DNA from: Metellina segmentata
Taxonomy: Eukaryota; Arthropoda; Arachnida; Araneae; Tetragnathidae
Length of the DNA: 64,000 nucleotides
Assembly (NCBI GenBank): GCA_947359465.1
Contig: OX375879.1
Coordinates: 125,893,260 to 125,957,259 of the forward strand
Direction: 5' to 3'
The notes beneath the pieces are model-generated. The model ran no database searches and had not been told where the DNA came from. It was given only the letters and a program-made list of their open reading frames with translations. Every line of letters starts with the position of its first letter. Position 1 is the first letter of the stretch. This document shows, piece after piece, positions 45,743-54,885 of this stretch. Both the position numbers and the translations under genes were made by a program.

Positions 45743-46186
45743 ATGGACGCTCAACGGCTATTGACGGACGACGAGGTGTGGGACGTCTTGAAGCCGGTTT
45801 TGTTGGCCAAATTGTCCCCTCTCGTCTCGATGAGGATACCTGATGCAGACCATTCCAGCTGGGACGAGTTGGGGACCTTGGGATGGTCCACTCTGGAAGA
45901 AGCAGAGCCCTTTCGGATGAGGTCCGATGCCACGATACCAGATGCGGAACATCCGAGCTGGGACGAGTTGGGGACCTTTGGATGGTCGTCTCTGGAAGAA
46001 GCAGAGCCATTTCGTTTTGGGACCGCAGCAGCAGACATTCCATCTGATCGAGATGTCACTAGAACGCGATGGAATATAATCGCAATAGATTTCTGTAAAG
46101 GATTATACGTGCCCGACGGCATTTCGAATCTGGACCCGAGGAGCATGTATGCAAGGAATAAAAAACTTTGTAATTGCCACAAATAA
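45743..46186 (+). CDS. Hypothetical protein with a tandem internal repeat
   Basis: 147 residues from an ATG. Two ~37-residue repeats share IPDAxHxSWDELGTxGWS and LEEAEPFR. No family recognised. The repeat is nearly identical at DNA level, so the duplication is recent. It lies 62 bases behind RING gene E, same strand, without a clear TATA box of its own. Confidence 0.55.
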   Translation: MDAQRLLTDDEVWDVLKPVLLAKLSPLVSMRIPDADHSSWDELGTLGWSTLEEAEPFRMRSDATIPDAEHPSWDELGTFGWSSLEEAEPFRFGTAAADIPSDRDVTRTRWNIIAIDFCKGLYVPDGISNLDPRSMYARNKKLCNCHK

Positions 46187-46228
46187 AAAACTTTGTAAAT
46201 GCTAATAATAATTTAAAAAAAAAAAAAT

Positions 46229-46974
46229 CCAACCTTGGTGGAGCTTTATATAAAGTGGATGCAAAAAAAGTCAATTCCATAGCAAAGTCATTGGAATCTC
46301 TAAAGAAATATTTTTCAAGGGGGGATGAAAATATTTTTAGAATCCCAAGGTCTTCTGATCTACTCTTGGATACAGAGACTAAAGGGGAAAAAAATATTTT
46401 TAGAATCTCAAGGTCTTCTGATCTACTCTTGGATACAGAGACTACAGGAAAAAAATATTTTCATCACTCGAGATCTTCTGATCTACTCTTGGATACAGAG
46501 ACTACAGGAAAAAAATATTTTCATCACTCGAGCCAAAAATATTTTTCCTAGTGGTCAGAGGAAGACGCCGACGCCACTTTTGATATTCTCGTTCAATGGT
46601 TTTACCTTCCATAAAGTCGAAAGGATTCTCGGCCCAATTCCAAAAGCAATCGATCAAACTCAATGGTCGTAATTCATGCGAATCGGGTCAGAAATTCCTT
46701 TTCGATTTCGTCCGGCGACGCAAACCCTCGGTTCAAGAGGCGAAATCGCAATTGATCAACTCGTTGCTAAAGGTCAGTCCAGGCCAATGAATGTTTCCCA
46801 ATGAATGTTTTATTTTCAGAGAAAAGTCTCTGTATCCAAGAGTAGATCAGAAGACCTTGGGATTCTAAAAATATTTTCTTCCCCCTTGAAAAATATTTCT
46901 TTAGAGATTCCAATGACTTTGCTATGGAATTGACTTTTTTACCTCCACTTTATATAAAGCTCCACCAAGGTTGG
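46229..46974. repeat. Cassette flanked by 150-base inverted repeats
   Basis: 46,229-46,380 and 46,825-46,974 are reverse complements with few differences. They start with CCAACCTTGGTGGAGC and TTTATATAAAG and end at CTTGGATACAGAGACT. Between them lie further copies of the GATACAGAGACT unit and a doubtful 64-codon ORF (46,596-46,790). It could be a MITE-like element or a rearranged viral terminus. Confidence 0.8.
46315..46552 (+). repeat. Tandem ~58-base repeat
   Basis: Four units with TCTTCTGATCTACTCTTGG followed by ATACAGAGACT and an AAATATTTT motif. A degraded copy lies at 39,775-39,805, and pieces are near 48,760-48,825. Confidence 0.75.
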
Positions 46975-47117
46975 ACCGCGAAAAGGCTGCGAACGCCACC
47001 AGTCTCTTGCCGGATCCATCTCAGAGCCCATTCAGCTTTTTTTTCGCATCGTTTCGAACAATCGACTGTACATTTCCCAATGAATGTTTTATTTTCAGAG
47101 AAAAAAAATGGGGGGTG

Positions 47118-47498
47118 TCACATTTCCAACTCTTTGAGAAACTGTTGGAGAGGTAAATAATTCCAACGTTCACCAGACGGTGGAAAATGCTTCAGATGAC
47201 GTGGATCAATTTCAAAAACCGGTACAGTCACGGTACGCTGAACTAATTTTTCATAGTCTTCATAGCAACCGACACACGTTTTTCGACCTATGAACATCAC
47301 AAACACTTGACTTTCGTCACGACCTATAGTCCTCAAATCGTAAATTTTTTCTTTCAAATACACCTTTTCCAAGATTCTTTTCGTGGGCTCGGGACAGGAC
47401 CCGTACTCTATACAAACCAAATCAGATGGAATTAATTTCTCGTCGAAAGGTCTATGGAAAGTAAGAAAATTTTCTTTTTCAATTAAATAAGCTTCCAT
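47118..47498 (-). CDS. Hypothetical protein with CxxC motif
   Basis: ATG at 47,498, 126 residues, no family recognised. A CVGC motif follows a hydrophobic strand (VFVMFIG). This arrangement occurs in several enzyme folds including deaminase-like and thioredoxin-like ones, but no other catalytic residues can be assigned. TATATAAAG at about 47,541-47,549 on the minus strand lies about 43 bases before the ATG, which supports it as a real gene. Confidence 0.6.
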   Translation of the reverse strand: MEAYLIEKENFLTFHRPFDEKLIPSDLVCIEYGSCPEPTKRILEKVYLKEKIYDLRTIGRDESQVFVMFIGRKTCVGCYEDYEKLVQRTVTVPVFEIDPRHLKHFPPSGERWNYLPLQQFLKELEM

Positions 47499-47540
47499 CG
47501 GAACAAAAAGTTAATCTTTTTCTTTTCGTTGTCGCGATCA

Positions 47541-47549
47541 CTTTATATA
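47541..47549 (-). promoter_or_regulatory. TATA box of the 47,118-47,498 gene
   Basis: TATATAAAG on the minus strand at the usual spacing of this gene cluster. Confidence 0.6.
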
Positions 47550-47550
47550 G

Positions 47551-47678
47551 ATGTGTATAAACGAGAGGCCTTTATTCTCCGTCGAGCTGAAAAAACGATT
47601 TGGATTCCTCTCGATGACGTTGGCGGAATTTGTGAAATTGCAACTTCTAAAAAAATGCACAACGTCGGGGTGGTTTTA

Positions 47679-47712
<34 letters not shown>

Positions 47713-47757
47713 ATTTTTTTTTTAAATATAATTAGTGCAAATAAAAAAACCATCTAG
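47551..47757 (+). CDS. Doubtful small ORF running into an A/T tract
   Basis: ATG at 47,551, about 40 codons before the A-run at 47,682. The other two frames are open too, so coding is uncertain. If real it would be divergent from the gene at 47,498 and share the symmetrical TATATA. Confidence 0.22.
47682..47723. terminator. A30/T10 tract between convergent genes
   Basis: Thirty A, then CA, then ten T, between a plus-strand ORF and the minus-strand gene ending at 47,754. On each strand a T-run is read after the gene end. Confidence 0.5.
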
Positions 47758-48665
47758 TGGGGTATGGCATTCACGGTCCTCCCAATCACCTTTTGAACGC
47801 CACCCACCACCACCTTCCATCGGTGGCACTCGGTTTCCTTACAGTACTTGCATTTCCCGACGAGTCGATCGTCCAGCGCGTGCACTTTAATCTCTTGGAG
47901 TGGCTGAAATTCTCTTTTCAACTCTTTCCACACCGTTTCCGTCTCGGCCCCTACGAGATAGAGGCCTCTCCCTCCAAACTCTTCCAAGTCCTCGATGAGC
48001 TGGTGTTGCCAGTTTGGGCATCCGTCCTCCGACACGCTCCGGAACCCGTTCGAGACTGTATACGAATTCCCTCGGACGCAGAGAACGAGCGACACATCGA
48101 GACCGTGGTCAAACACTTGTCTCGTGCCGCGCCGTTTTTTCTCGACGCCGTTGTTTTTCCACGGCCTCGAAAAGAGTTTTCGACGACAGGTCTCGTCGTC
48201 GAATCGATTGTGGCTGTAGTAGTTTTTCGTCGGGAACCGATGGTCGTTCCACCGACCTTTGTTACTTTTCCATACCTCGGACCGAAAATTTCGACACCTT
48301 GCATCGTCGTTTCGATTTAGTTTCGGTCGACTTTCCTCTGTAGAAAGAGCGTTGTTTCTTTGACGAGATGCTTTTCGGTAGGGCTCTTTATCATCGTTTG
48401 GAGGAGACTTTTCGGTGGATTTCGGGTTGTCGTGCCAATCGTGGCGTCGAGGATAACGTTCGATCGGGCGACTTTCCACAAACGGATCGGGCTTTGTGTC
48501 TATAGTAAAGAGAACGGGCGAAGCTCGCGTTTCGTTCGGAGGAGTCTTTGGAGAGTAACACTTTTCCGACGAAGGAGTACTGGACCTCTGGTATCGTCGG
48601 CTAGGAGATGCGTCCATGGCTCGGTCTATCAAGTCCCAAACGTCTTGCAAATCGTCGTCGGCCAT
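47754..48665 (-). CDS. Hypothetical protein, disordered N-terminus plus CxxC domain
   Basis: ATG at 48,665 (an upstream TTG extends the frame but is not needed), 303 residues. The first ~190 residues are polar and Arg/Ser/Asn-rich, probably disordered. The last ~110 residues match the protein at 57,656-58,098 in order: a W-x-x-Q-hydrophobic helix, a L-x-LVGxE motif, then KCKYCKETECH against PCKKCKDIHC, then a final helix. So two paralogs share one small domain, probably metal-binding. TATA (TATATAAT) near 48,735-48,745. Confidence 0.65.
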   Translation of the reverse strand: MADDDLQDVWDLIDRAMDASPSRRYQRSSTPSSEKCYSPKTPPNETRASPVLFTIDTKPDPFVESRPIERYPRRHDWHDNPKSTEKSPPNDDKEPYRKASRQRNNALSTEESRPKLNRNDDARCRNFRSEVWKSNKGRWNDHRFPTKNYYSHNRFDDETCRRKLFSRPWKNNGVEKKRRGTRQVFDHGLDVSLVLCVRGNSYTVSNGFRSVSEDGCPNWQHQLIEDLEEFGGRGLYLVGAETETVWKELKREFQPLQEIKVHALDDRLVGKCKYCKETECHRWKVVVGGVQKVIGRTVNAIPH

Positions 48666-48859
48666 TGAATGGGTCCACGACAAAGGGGATTGTTGAGCCA
48701 AAGCGAGAGTGATTGAATCGCGAGTCGATGCGTCTGATTATATACCCAATGGGTCTAAAAAAAAGTCTCTGTATCAGAAGAGAAGCGAGTTGACTTTCAT
48801 CGCTCGAGCCAAAAATATTTCGATGTTTTTTTTTTTTTTTTTTTTTAGGACTGCCTCCG

Positions 48860-48867
48860 TATAAAAG
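48860..48867 (+). promoter_or_regulatory. TATA box
   Basis: TATAAAAG, 58 bases before the ATG at 48,925. Confidence 0.65.
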
Positions 48868-48924
48868 GCACTGCGAATCCTCGAGTTTTTCATTCACTCT
48901 CCAGTCCTTCACTATATCCCAAGC

Positions 48925-49710
48925 ATGTGGTTTCGAGTTCAAATCAACGACGACCTCGTCCTCTCGGCCTGCGTCGGCATCGTCGACGGTCTGATTTACT
49001 GGAAATTGTCAGACGTCAACTCGCTTCTCGGATACAAAAACAAGACGAGCTACGGATACGCGACCCTTCCGCGAAGGCACGTGTCGGACGTTGTGCCGTC
49101 GTTCTTCAAAGGATCCATGTCGACTCGGATCGTCACTCCCCAAGAAATGTTTAAGGCCATCGCCACGTCCCGCAGAGGGGGTGTCGCGAAAGGAGAAATG
49201 TTCAAGAGTCTACTATATTCGGTAGCAGTAGTCAAGAACGAGCCCTTTTTCTTTTCGACAAACAGTCGCTCGTCTCCTCTCCTTCAAATGGTTCAGAGAG
49301 GTGTGCCCGACTCTTGCTACCTGACCGAGTGGATGGAAGGGTTTACGCATTTCGTTTCGATGCGGGCCAACGAGATTATTTCGAAACACGAATTAGTAAA
49401 ACAATTTTCAGAGGCGACGCGGGATGCCTTGTTTGGACAAGAAAGCACTATGTCGAACGACGCAACACCAGGGGAACTCGTAGCCGAGTCGAGTGGGACT
49501 GCTACCGATGATGTCGTCGTCGACATGAAAGAGCAAGATGCTGACTCTGATGACGCTGCCGTCGTCGTTACGAAAAAAGAAAGGGAGTCGATCATTGGTC
49601 CGATGCATTTAAGGTTTGATGGACTCGAACACCCGCCGAGCGAAGTCCACATCACATGGAGGCACGGAAAATATCGATACGTCAAGTGGAACGTAATGGT
49701 TGCACCGTAA
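48925..49710 (+). CDS. Hypothetical protein, weakly BRO-N-like N-terminus
   Basis: 261 residues from the ATG at 48,925. Near the N-terminus, IYWKLSDVNSLLGYKN recalls the BRO-N/KilA-type pattern (WF..DV...LGY.N) of DNA-binding proteins in large DNA viruses of insects, but the match is short. The middle is alpha-helical. Residues about 190-220 are acidic and low in complexity. The stop TAA is followed by an A22/T10 tract. Confidence 0.6.
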   Translation: MWFRVQINDDLVLSACVGIVDGLIYWKLSDVNSLLGYKNKTSYGYATLPRRHVSDVVPSFFKGSMSTRIVTPQEMFKAIATSRRGGVAKGEMFKSLLYSVAVVKNEPFFFSTNSRSSPLLQMVQRGVPDSCYLTEWMEGFTHFVSMRANEIISKHELVKQFSEATRDALFGQESTMSNDATPGELVAESSGTATDDVVVDMKEQDADSDDAAVVVTKKERESIIGPMHLRFDGLEHPPSEVHITWRHGKYRYVKWNVMVAP

Positions 49711-49735
49711 AAAAATGTAATTTTCTATACAACTC

Positions 49736-49767
49736 AAAAAAAAAAAAAAAAAAAAATTTTTTTTTTT
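49736..49767. terminator. A22/T10 tract
   Basis: Follows the stop of the 48,925 gene by 26 bases and precedes the TATA box of the next gene by 23 bases. Confidence 0.55.
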
Positions 49768-49790
49768 CTCGTTGTCGTCGTCGAGGGGAG

Positions 49791-49798
49791 TATAAGAA
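49791..49798 (+). promoter_or_regulatory. TATA box
   Basis: TATAAGAA, 55 bases before the ATG at 49,846. Confidence 0.55.
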
Positions 49799-49845
49799 GG
49801 CTACGCGATTTGGACTCAACATCACTCGAGGTTCTCACACACGAT

Positions 49846-50786
49846 ATGTCCCTCGACCTCTTCCCCTCGAGCGTTTGCGATACCGTGACGACTCTAGTCG
49901 TTCCCCCGTCAAAGTCTGCCTTTGAAAAGCTGGCCGCGTCGGGCCGAGTGGCGTGTCTGCTGACGAGCCTGGATCCCATCGGGGACCACCGCGTCTCCTG
50001 GCGCCGAGGAAAATCGCTCGACGAGAAAAAAGTTCAGAATTTCATCTACAATGCCCTGGGAGCCAGCAAGCTCAACGAGTTCGAACCGCATCGCGTCAAG
50101 TGGGAAAAGATTCATCGACGCTTGGCCAAGCCCATCAGGGAAAAGGGACGCAACACCGATGTTAGGACGGTCTACCTGTTGAACGCATCGGAACCAGACG
50201 CCTGTTTCGTGGTCGGGGCTTACTTTACTTTCGGACAACGACGCGTCGCACCGGGACCTCCCACGTCTATCAGACGTCGGACGCTCCCGTGCTTTTGTAT
50301 CGCCTGCCTTCGAGTTCCGTTGGATCGAAAGCGGATCCGTGGGTCGGCGATGGAATCTTTCGATGGCAAGACCAACATCTCTACGAAAGGTTCGTGTTGC
50401 AACCCCACACCGCCTATGGGGTACCAGAGGACACCCTGTACGTCGTCGTCACCGTCCAACACACTCTGTTTTCGGTTCGAGTGACCAACGAAACGCTACT
50501 GCGATTCGAAAATCCTTTCGGCAGTAAAGTTTTGGTCCACGATCCCTACGCGACGCACAAGCCTCTTTCGAAACGCCGGCGAGAAGAGGATTGGCAGCAG
50601 GAAGCGAGTCGAGAGCAAATCGCGCACAAGGAGGCGGCCAGTCACGACGATATGCGACCTTTGGATTTGAGCATGCCGAGATCAACGCTTCCGGTTATTG
50701 CTGCCAGATGTTCTCCCTTATCAGACTTTTCCCTTCCTGTCCTTGAGGGATGGCCTCTGCTTCCTGCTGACTGGAACCCTATTTAA
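49846..50786 (+). pseudogene. Paralog 1 of a PLDLS-motif protein, frameshifted
   Basis: ATG at 49,846. The frame is intact to about 50,245 and continues in another frame to 50,786. Comparison with the adjacent paralog (50,868-51,947) shows that homology crosses from one frame to the other between FTFGQR and the LLYR segment, so a single small indel at about 50,245-50,256 broke the gene, or the assembly has an error there. Shared features are LFP-xx-V at the start, DVRTVY, FTFGQR, a TLYVVVTVQ strand and PLDLS near the C-terminus (codon at 50,658). Function unknown; see paralog 2. Confidence 0.7.
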
Positions 50787-50867
50787 ACGCTTGCCAGTCC
50801 TTTCTCGAGTCATTATCTTACAAACGCTCCATCGGTTCAGAACCTCTCTCTCTCTCTCTCTCACATC

Positions 50868-51947
50868 ATGGAAGTGGATTTGTTTCCAACCACCGTTACC
50901 CAGCACGTCAGGATCCTCCAGTACTCGGCGGACAAGGGGGTACTGGCAAATCATGCGACGCAAGGCAGCGTCACGATTGCAGTGTCCAAACTGGCCAAGA
51001 GCCTCGTCTCGTTTACCCGAATCCAAGGGTTTACCCGCAAGCTCATGGACCATTTCGTTTATTTGGCCACGAGGGCGCAGACTCTGGTGACGGAAGCGAA
51101 AAACGTCGGCTGGGACAAGGTCGAGGCCCGAATGTCCCTGTCCATGCGGCAGAAAACCAATTCCGACGTGCGGACCGTCTACGTTCACGAAAACGTCTTT
51201 TTCGTAAAAAAACTTTTTACCTTTGGACAGAGGACGGTCCGAGAAGGCACCTGCCACCTGTTGCAAACGTCGCAAGTGCCGATGCTGTTTTACGAGCTGG
51301 ATGCAGAGGCGCCGATCCAGTGCGTCCGGGAACGATCTTTCCGAGCAAAAGATCAATTCCATTACACGATGACCGTGCTCGAGTCGCAACGCGTCTATCG
51401 GGTGGATCCAGGAACGCGGTACGTCGTCGTGACGGTGCAGCCGACCGTGTTTGCCCTCGACGTTGTGACGCTGCAAAAGGTCCACGAGATGGTTGGAATC
51501 GAGAAAATACCGGCGGTAGCGATGTCTCCTCGTCCTGCTACTACTACTACTACTACTACTACTCGAGTCTCGCTTGCTCCAGGCTGCTCGATGGATCCTC
51601 AATTCTTTTCGGAACAGGTTCCGACGTCTCCCGCAGTAGCGATGTCTCCTCGTCCTGCTACTACTACTACTCGAGTCTCGCTTGCTCCAGGCTGCTCGAT
51701 GGATCCTCAATTCTTTTCGGAACAGGTTCCGACGTTTTGTAAAGACGCGATGTCTCCTCGTCCTGCGCACCGACAAAACTTGGAAAGGTTTCCGATGGAG
51801 TCTCGAGACAATGACATTTGGGAAGAAGAACCTTTGGACTTGAGTTGTAGGCGACTGCAACCCGAAACGTCCACCAACGAACCCATGGACCCCATCGACT
51901 TTGCAGAAGTGATTTACTTCGAATATTTTAACGATGTGTGTCAATGA
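50868..51947 (+). CDS. Paralog 2: PLDLS-motif protein, intact
   Basis: 359 residues. The N-terminal ~210 residues are a conserved unknown domain shared with paralog 1 (DVRTVY, LFTFGQR, RYVVVTVQP). Then come two near-identical ~45-residue repeats (AVAMSPRPATTTT, RVSLAPGCSMDPQFFSEQVP) and part of a third. EEPLDLS lies at about residues 320-326. PxDLS is the established short motif that recruits the host corepressor CtBP, and both paralogs keep it. An acidic tail follows. The repeats contain a CTA/ACT microsatellite that differs in length. TATTTAAA near 50,782 is the best promoter candidate. Confidence 0.72.
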   Translation: MEVDLFPTTVTQHVRILQYSADKGVLANHATQGSVTIAVSKLAKSLVSFTRIQGFTRKLMDHFVYLATRAQTLVTEAKNVGWDKVEARMSLSMRQKTNSDVRTVYVHENVFFVKKLFTFGQRTVREGTCHLLQTSQVPMLFYELDAEAPIQCVRERSFRAKDQFHYTMTVLESQRVYRVDPGTRYVVVTVQPTVFALDVVTLQKVHEMVGIEKIPAVAMSPRPATTTTTTTTRVSLAPGCSMDPQFFSEQVPTSPAVAMSPRPATTTTRVSLAPGCSMDPQFFSEQVPTFCKDAMSPRPAHRQNLERFPMESRDNDIWEEEPLDLSCRRLQPETSTNEPMDPIDFAEVIYFEYFNDVCQ

Positions 51948-51967
51948 ACAAAAAAAAAATGTCTGTG

Positions 51968-52025
51968 GAAAAAAGGCCTCTCACGAATCAATCTCGGAGG
52001 AGATTGATTCGTGAGAGGCCTTTTT
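51968..52025 (+). terminator. Strong hairpin behind paralog 2
   Basis: A 27-base stem starting AAAAAAGGCCTCTCACGAAT, loop GGAG, complementary arm ending in a T-run, about 20 bases beyond the stop. It looks like an intrinsic-type end signal working in both directions. Confidence 0.65.
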
Positions 52026-52029
52026 TTTT

Positions 52030-52412
52030 CACGGACATTTTCCCGACCAACCTTGGTGTCGCAAGCAGCACACACTCATTGACCACGCGGGAAAAAATCC
52101 CGCGTGGGGATGCTATCCTTGGGAAAGCATCGAGGAAAAATAACTTTTTTTTCGACATTACTCGCCATCGATTTGGACAGGAATTTAATTTCGTTCTTAT
52201 TTTAATTGTCTCTATTTTGTATCAATTATGTAAAATTTTCTTTCTTGATGTTTCTTGACGTTTCTTTTTACAAGACACTTGCATGATTATCACCACAATC
52301 ATGAAAATGTTTTTATGACCTCGTGTGAAAAAAAATCGACTAAAAATAGAAACGCGCATCCGCAACAACAGGAAGGAGCGGATATCCGCTCCAACGGGAA
52401 ATTCGATAAGCT

Positions 52413-52417
<5 letters not shown>
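52030..52417. other. No gene; hairpins
   Basis: Contains the hairpin CCACGCGGG/CCCGCGTGG (52,083-52,107) and a weaker one behind it. No credible coding frame. Confidence 0.5.
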
Positions 52418-52462
<45 letters not shown>

Positions 52463-52470
52463 CCCACATC
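52408..52470 (+). promoter_or_regulatory. TA-run promoter with GGGGTTT/AAACCCC arms
   Basis: GGGGTTTATATATA... to ...TATATAAAACCCC forms a palindrome around a ~40-base TA run. It ends about 20 bases before the ATG at 52,487 and is probably the TATA region of that gene. Confidence 0.45.
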
Positions 52471-52486
52471 TCCCCCAGTCGAGATC

Positions 52487-53035
52487 ATGTTTTTCACCAT
52501 GATCCACTTCAAAGTCGTTTCCGCAAAATGGATAGTTACCAACGACTTGGAACAATGGAAGTCGTTGGAGATGGTGTGGGTCGACATGGACTTTGGAACG
52601 TCTTTTGCATTGCAAAGATTAAGAGACGCCATGATTTTAGAGGTCCAACGAAACGTTATAAACGGAGGAAAAACGTACTACCAAAATGCGTCGAACTTTC
52701 GCTACCTCACAGTCTACAGACGAGATTTGTCGAATGACTGTTACAAACATCTCGGGGACTGGATTAACAAATGTATTGGAAGAAGTTTCGAAATCGAGAC
52801 GGACGACTGGGACGTTTTTCACGTCTTGGACGAGGTGATTCCGGTGACTTATGTAAAGGACGGGGAGCTGCAACTGGGGACGGTGACTCGTGTAGAGGAG
52901 GAGTGCTTCTCTCCAATCTCTCTTCTACCGGCTTCGGTAAACAGTAGAAATTACTCAAATGAAAATTCCTACATGTATTTAAATGGATTGTATGTATGGA
53001 TTAAACATGTATGGACATGTACATGTATGGATTAA
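52487..53035 (+). CDS. Hypothetical protein
   Basis: 182 residues from the ATG at 52,487. No family recognised. It has mixed helix/strand character, Trp-rich stretches (EQWKSLEMVWVDMD) and a conserved-looking core. The C-terminal ~15 residues come from short direct repeats (ATGTATGGATTAAA), so the original end may have been earlier. The TAA merges with a 20-base A-run. Confidence 0.5.
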   Translation: MFFTMIHFKVVSAKWIVTNDLEQWKSLEMVWVDMDFGTSFALQRLRDAMILEVQRNVINGGKTYYQNASNFRYLTVYRRDLSNDCYKHLGDWINKCIGRSFEIETDDWDVFHVLDEVIPVTYVKDGELQLGTVTRVEEECFSPISLLPASVNSRNYSNENSYMYLNGLYVWIKHVWTCTCMD

Positions 53036-53039
53036 AAAA

Positions 53040-53723
53040 AAAAAAAAAAAAAACAACCTTGGGTTTTTGTTTCATAAAAAGCCTCTCGTGACGGTTCTTT
53101 ATGTTAACGTCAGAGTCTTGACCAACCTTGGTTTTTTTTCCTTGAAGGAGAGGATTTCTCCAACAGATTTGTATTGGAAACGGTCGAGTTTGCACGCACC
53201 AAACGGCTTTGCAATCGACTAAAACCTTTGGTTTTATGACCTCGTGTGAAATTCCCCACCCCCCGCCATTGAATCGTGTACACAACGGGACCTTTGTGTA
53301 ACTACAAAATGTGCTTTTTTTTTCGCATCCAACGTTGAAACGAAAGCACCCCCCCCCCCCAAAAAAAAACAAAGAAAAGAATCGATTCGAAAACAACACC
53401 CCCCCCCCTGAATCGATTCGAAAACAACACCCAAAAAAAGAATCGATTCGATCCGGAATCGAAAGGGTACCGGTGCTTATATATTTTTTGAACCGACTGT
53501 GTTCGTCGTACTCGAGCGTACGCCAAACGGACCCTTAGGACCGTTTCGCACTCGCTCTCGTAGGCGCCGTGTTGGAGGAGGAGCACGGGACGGACGATGG
53601 GAGGTGGCTGGATGCGAGAGAGGCGGGGCGTTTGGAATGCGATGGGCATATGGATCGAGGAGAAGGTTTTAAATTTGAAACCACAGTTGAGGGATGTAAA
53701 AAAAAAAAAAAAAAAAAAAAAAA

Positions 53724-53808
<85 letters not shown>

Positions 53809-53900
53809 ACCGCCAAAATCTCTTACAGCTCTACACCCCCCGATTCTCCAGAGCACGGCATCGTATCATTGTGTTTCGACAAATAGAAATTTCCTCAAGT
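53040..53900. other. Low-complexity region without supported genes
   Basis: C-runs (about 53,348 and 53,399), repeated AATCGATTCGA motifs, a 26-base A-run and a TA run (53,698-53,805). Apparent frames cross these tracts and are not credible. Confidence 0.6.
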
Positions 53901-53905
53901 AAAGG

Positions 53906-54145
53906 ATGCGTGTCAAGATTCGCCCATCAAAGCTCCTGTCGACAAAAGTTGCGATTCTCTGGCCGCCTCGAAATGTCAAAACGTTTAATTTAACTAAAAT
54001 CACTCAATCCATTCAAAGTCAACCATTACAATCGATTTCTCAAGTTTTATTGGATCGACGTCCCGATGGTCGGTACGAGCAAATAAAAATGACTCATTAT
54101 TTCTCCCCCCAACGAATGATTAAAAAAAAAAAAAAATTGCCATAG
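53906..54145 (+). CDS. Small hypothetical protein
   Basis: 79 residues from an ATG, basic, running into an A-run (54,122-54,136) like its neighbours. The first ~70 residues look ordinary (WPPRNVKTFN, DRRPDGRYEQIKM). No family recognised. Confidence 0.4.
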   Translation: MRVKIRPSKLLSTKVAILWPPRNVKTFNLTKITQSIQSQPLQSISQVLLDRRPDGRYEQIKMTHYFSPQRMIKKKKKLP

Positions 54146-54225
54146 TTTCTTATTTTTTTTTCTACAATTATATTGAGACGCATATACAAAGGGGTCTGTC
54201 AACTATTTCAAACTTGCTCGAAAGG

Positions 54226-54885
54226 ATGGACCACACGGTCCAAGTCGTGGGTACTATTTGTAACCAGTCGTTTCCAAATACCAAATTAGGTTTGCAGATG
54301 GATCGACTTCAACTGCACTTGAAAGTCGAATCGAACAAGGTCAATATGGTGTGGAAAAATATTCAATTGTGCGATGACGTCTTGCAATTTTTAAAACAAT
54401 ATGGAGAGGAAAGGCATCAGCACGTGTGGTTTCTCGATGCAGATAAACGATGCTCTCAAGAGGCGGCATTCAAGATGGCAAAAGAATCGCTCAACGCATA
54501 TTTGGATTGGACCTTTGATGCATGGAAGAAAATCGTTGACGATAAAAATGTACCTATAGATCGGCCAGAGAAGGAGAGTGGTCATAGCAATTTAATCCAA
54601 GACATGATCGGTTCGGTAGATGACGAGAAAACTGTCTCGGCAGATGAGAAGATCGGACAAGACAGGATTGGAACCTTGGATCGATTTGAGGATCGGAAAG
54701 AATTGTTCCCAGCATTGGACAAGCTGGAAGAGATGGAAGGCACAGTAAAAAAAAAAAAAAAAAAAAAAAAAATTTTTTTTTTTTTTTTTGTGCAAGTCGA
54801 GTGGTACAAGAGGACTGCGAGATTTAGGCTTTGCAGCATTCGTCAGCAAAGGCGCGACGCAATGATCCACGAGCTATTGTCATGA
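54226..54885 (+). CDS. Hypothetical protein; C-terminus crosses an A/T tract
   Basis: ATG at 54,226, about 42 bases after TATACAAA. The first ~175 residues look genuine: a beta-rich N-terminal part, then helices, with an acidic and Lys-rich end. The frame then passes through A26/T17 (54,747-54,789), giving a Lys and Phe run, and ends in YKRTARF. The same tail, KRTAR, follows the A/T tract of the 55,463-56,449 gene, so the two 3' regions are homologous. The true protein end is uncertain. Confidence 0.55.
   Translation: MDHTVQVVGTICNQSFPNTKLGLQMDRLQLHLKVESNKVNMVWKNIQLCDDVLQFLKQYGEERHQHVWFLDADKRCSQEAAFKMAKESLNAYLDWTFDAWKKIVDDKNVPIDRPEKESGHSNLIQDMIGSVDDEKTVSADEKIGQDRIGTLDRFEDRKELFPALDKLEEMEGTVKKKKKKKKIFFFFFVQVEWYKRTARFRLCSIRQQRRDAMIHELLS
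54747..54789. terminator. A26/T17 tract
   Basis: Perfectly self-complementary over 17 bases, at the end of the 54,226 gene. Confidence 0.5.

Noticed and set aside
46174..46672. Frames with SDLLLDTET or LLIYSWIQRL repeats
   Set aside because: They arise from a ~58-base DNA repeat that also occurs in inverted and non-coding copies.
47118..47498. Nucleic-acid deaminase
   Set aside because: Only a CVGC motif after a strand was seen. No HxE or CxE motif upstream at a convincing place.
50721..51944. 407-codon minus-strand frame opposite paralog 2
   Set aside because: Antisense shadow of a gene with a conserved paralog. Includes runs of Ser from the microsatellite.
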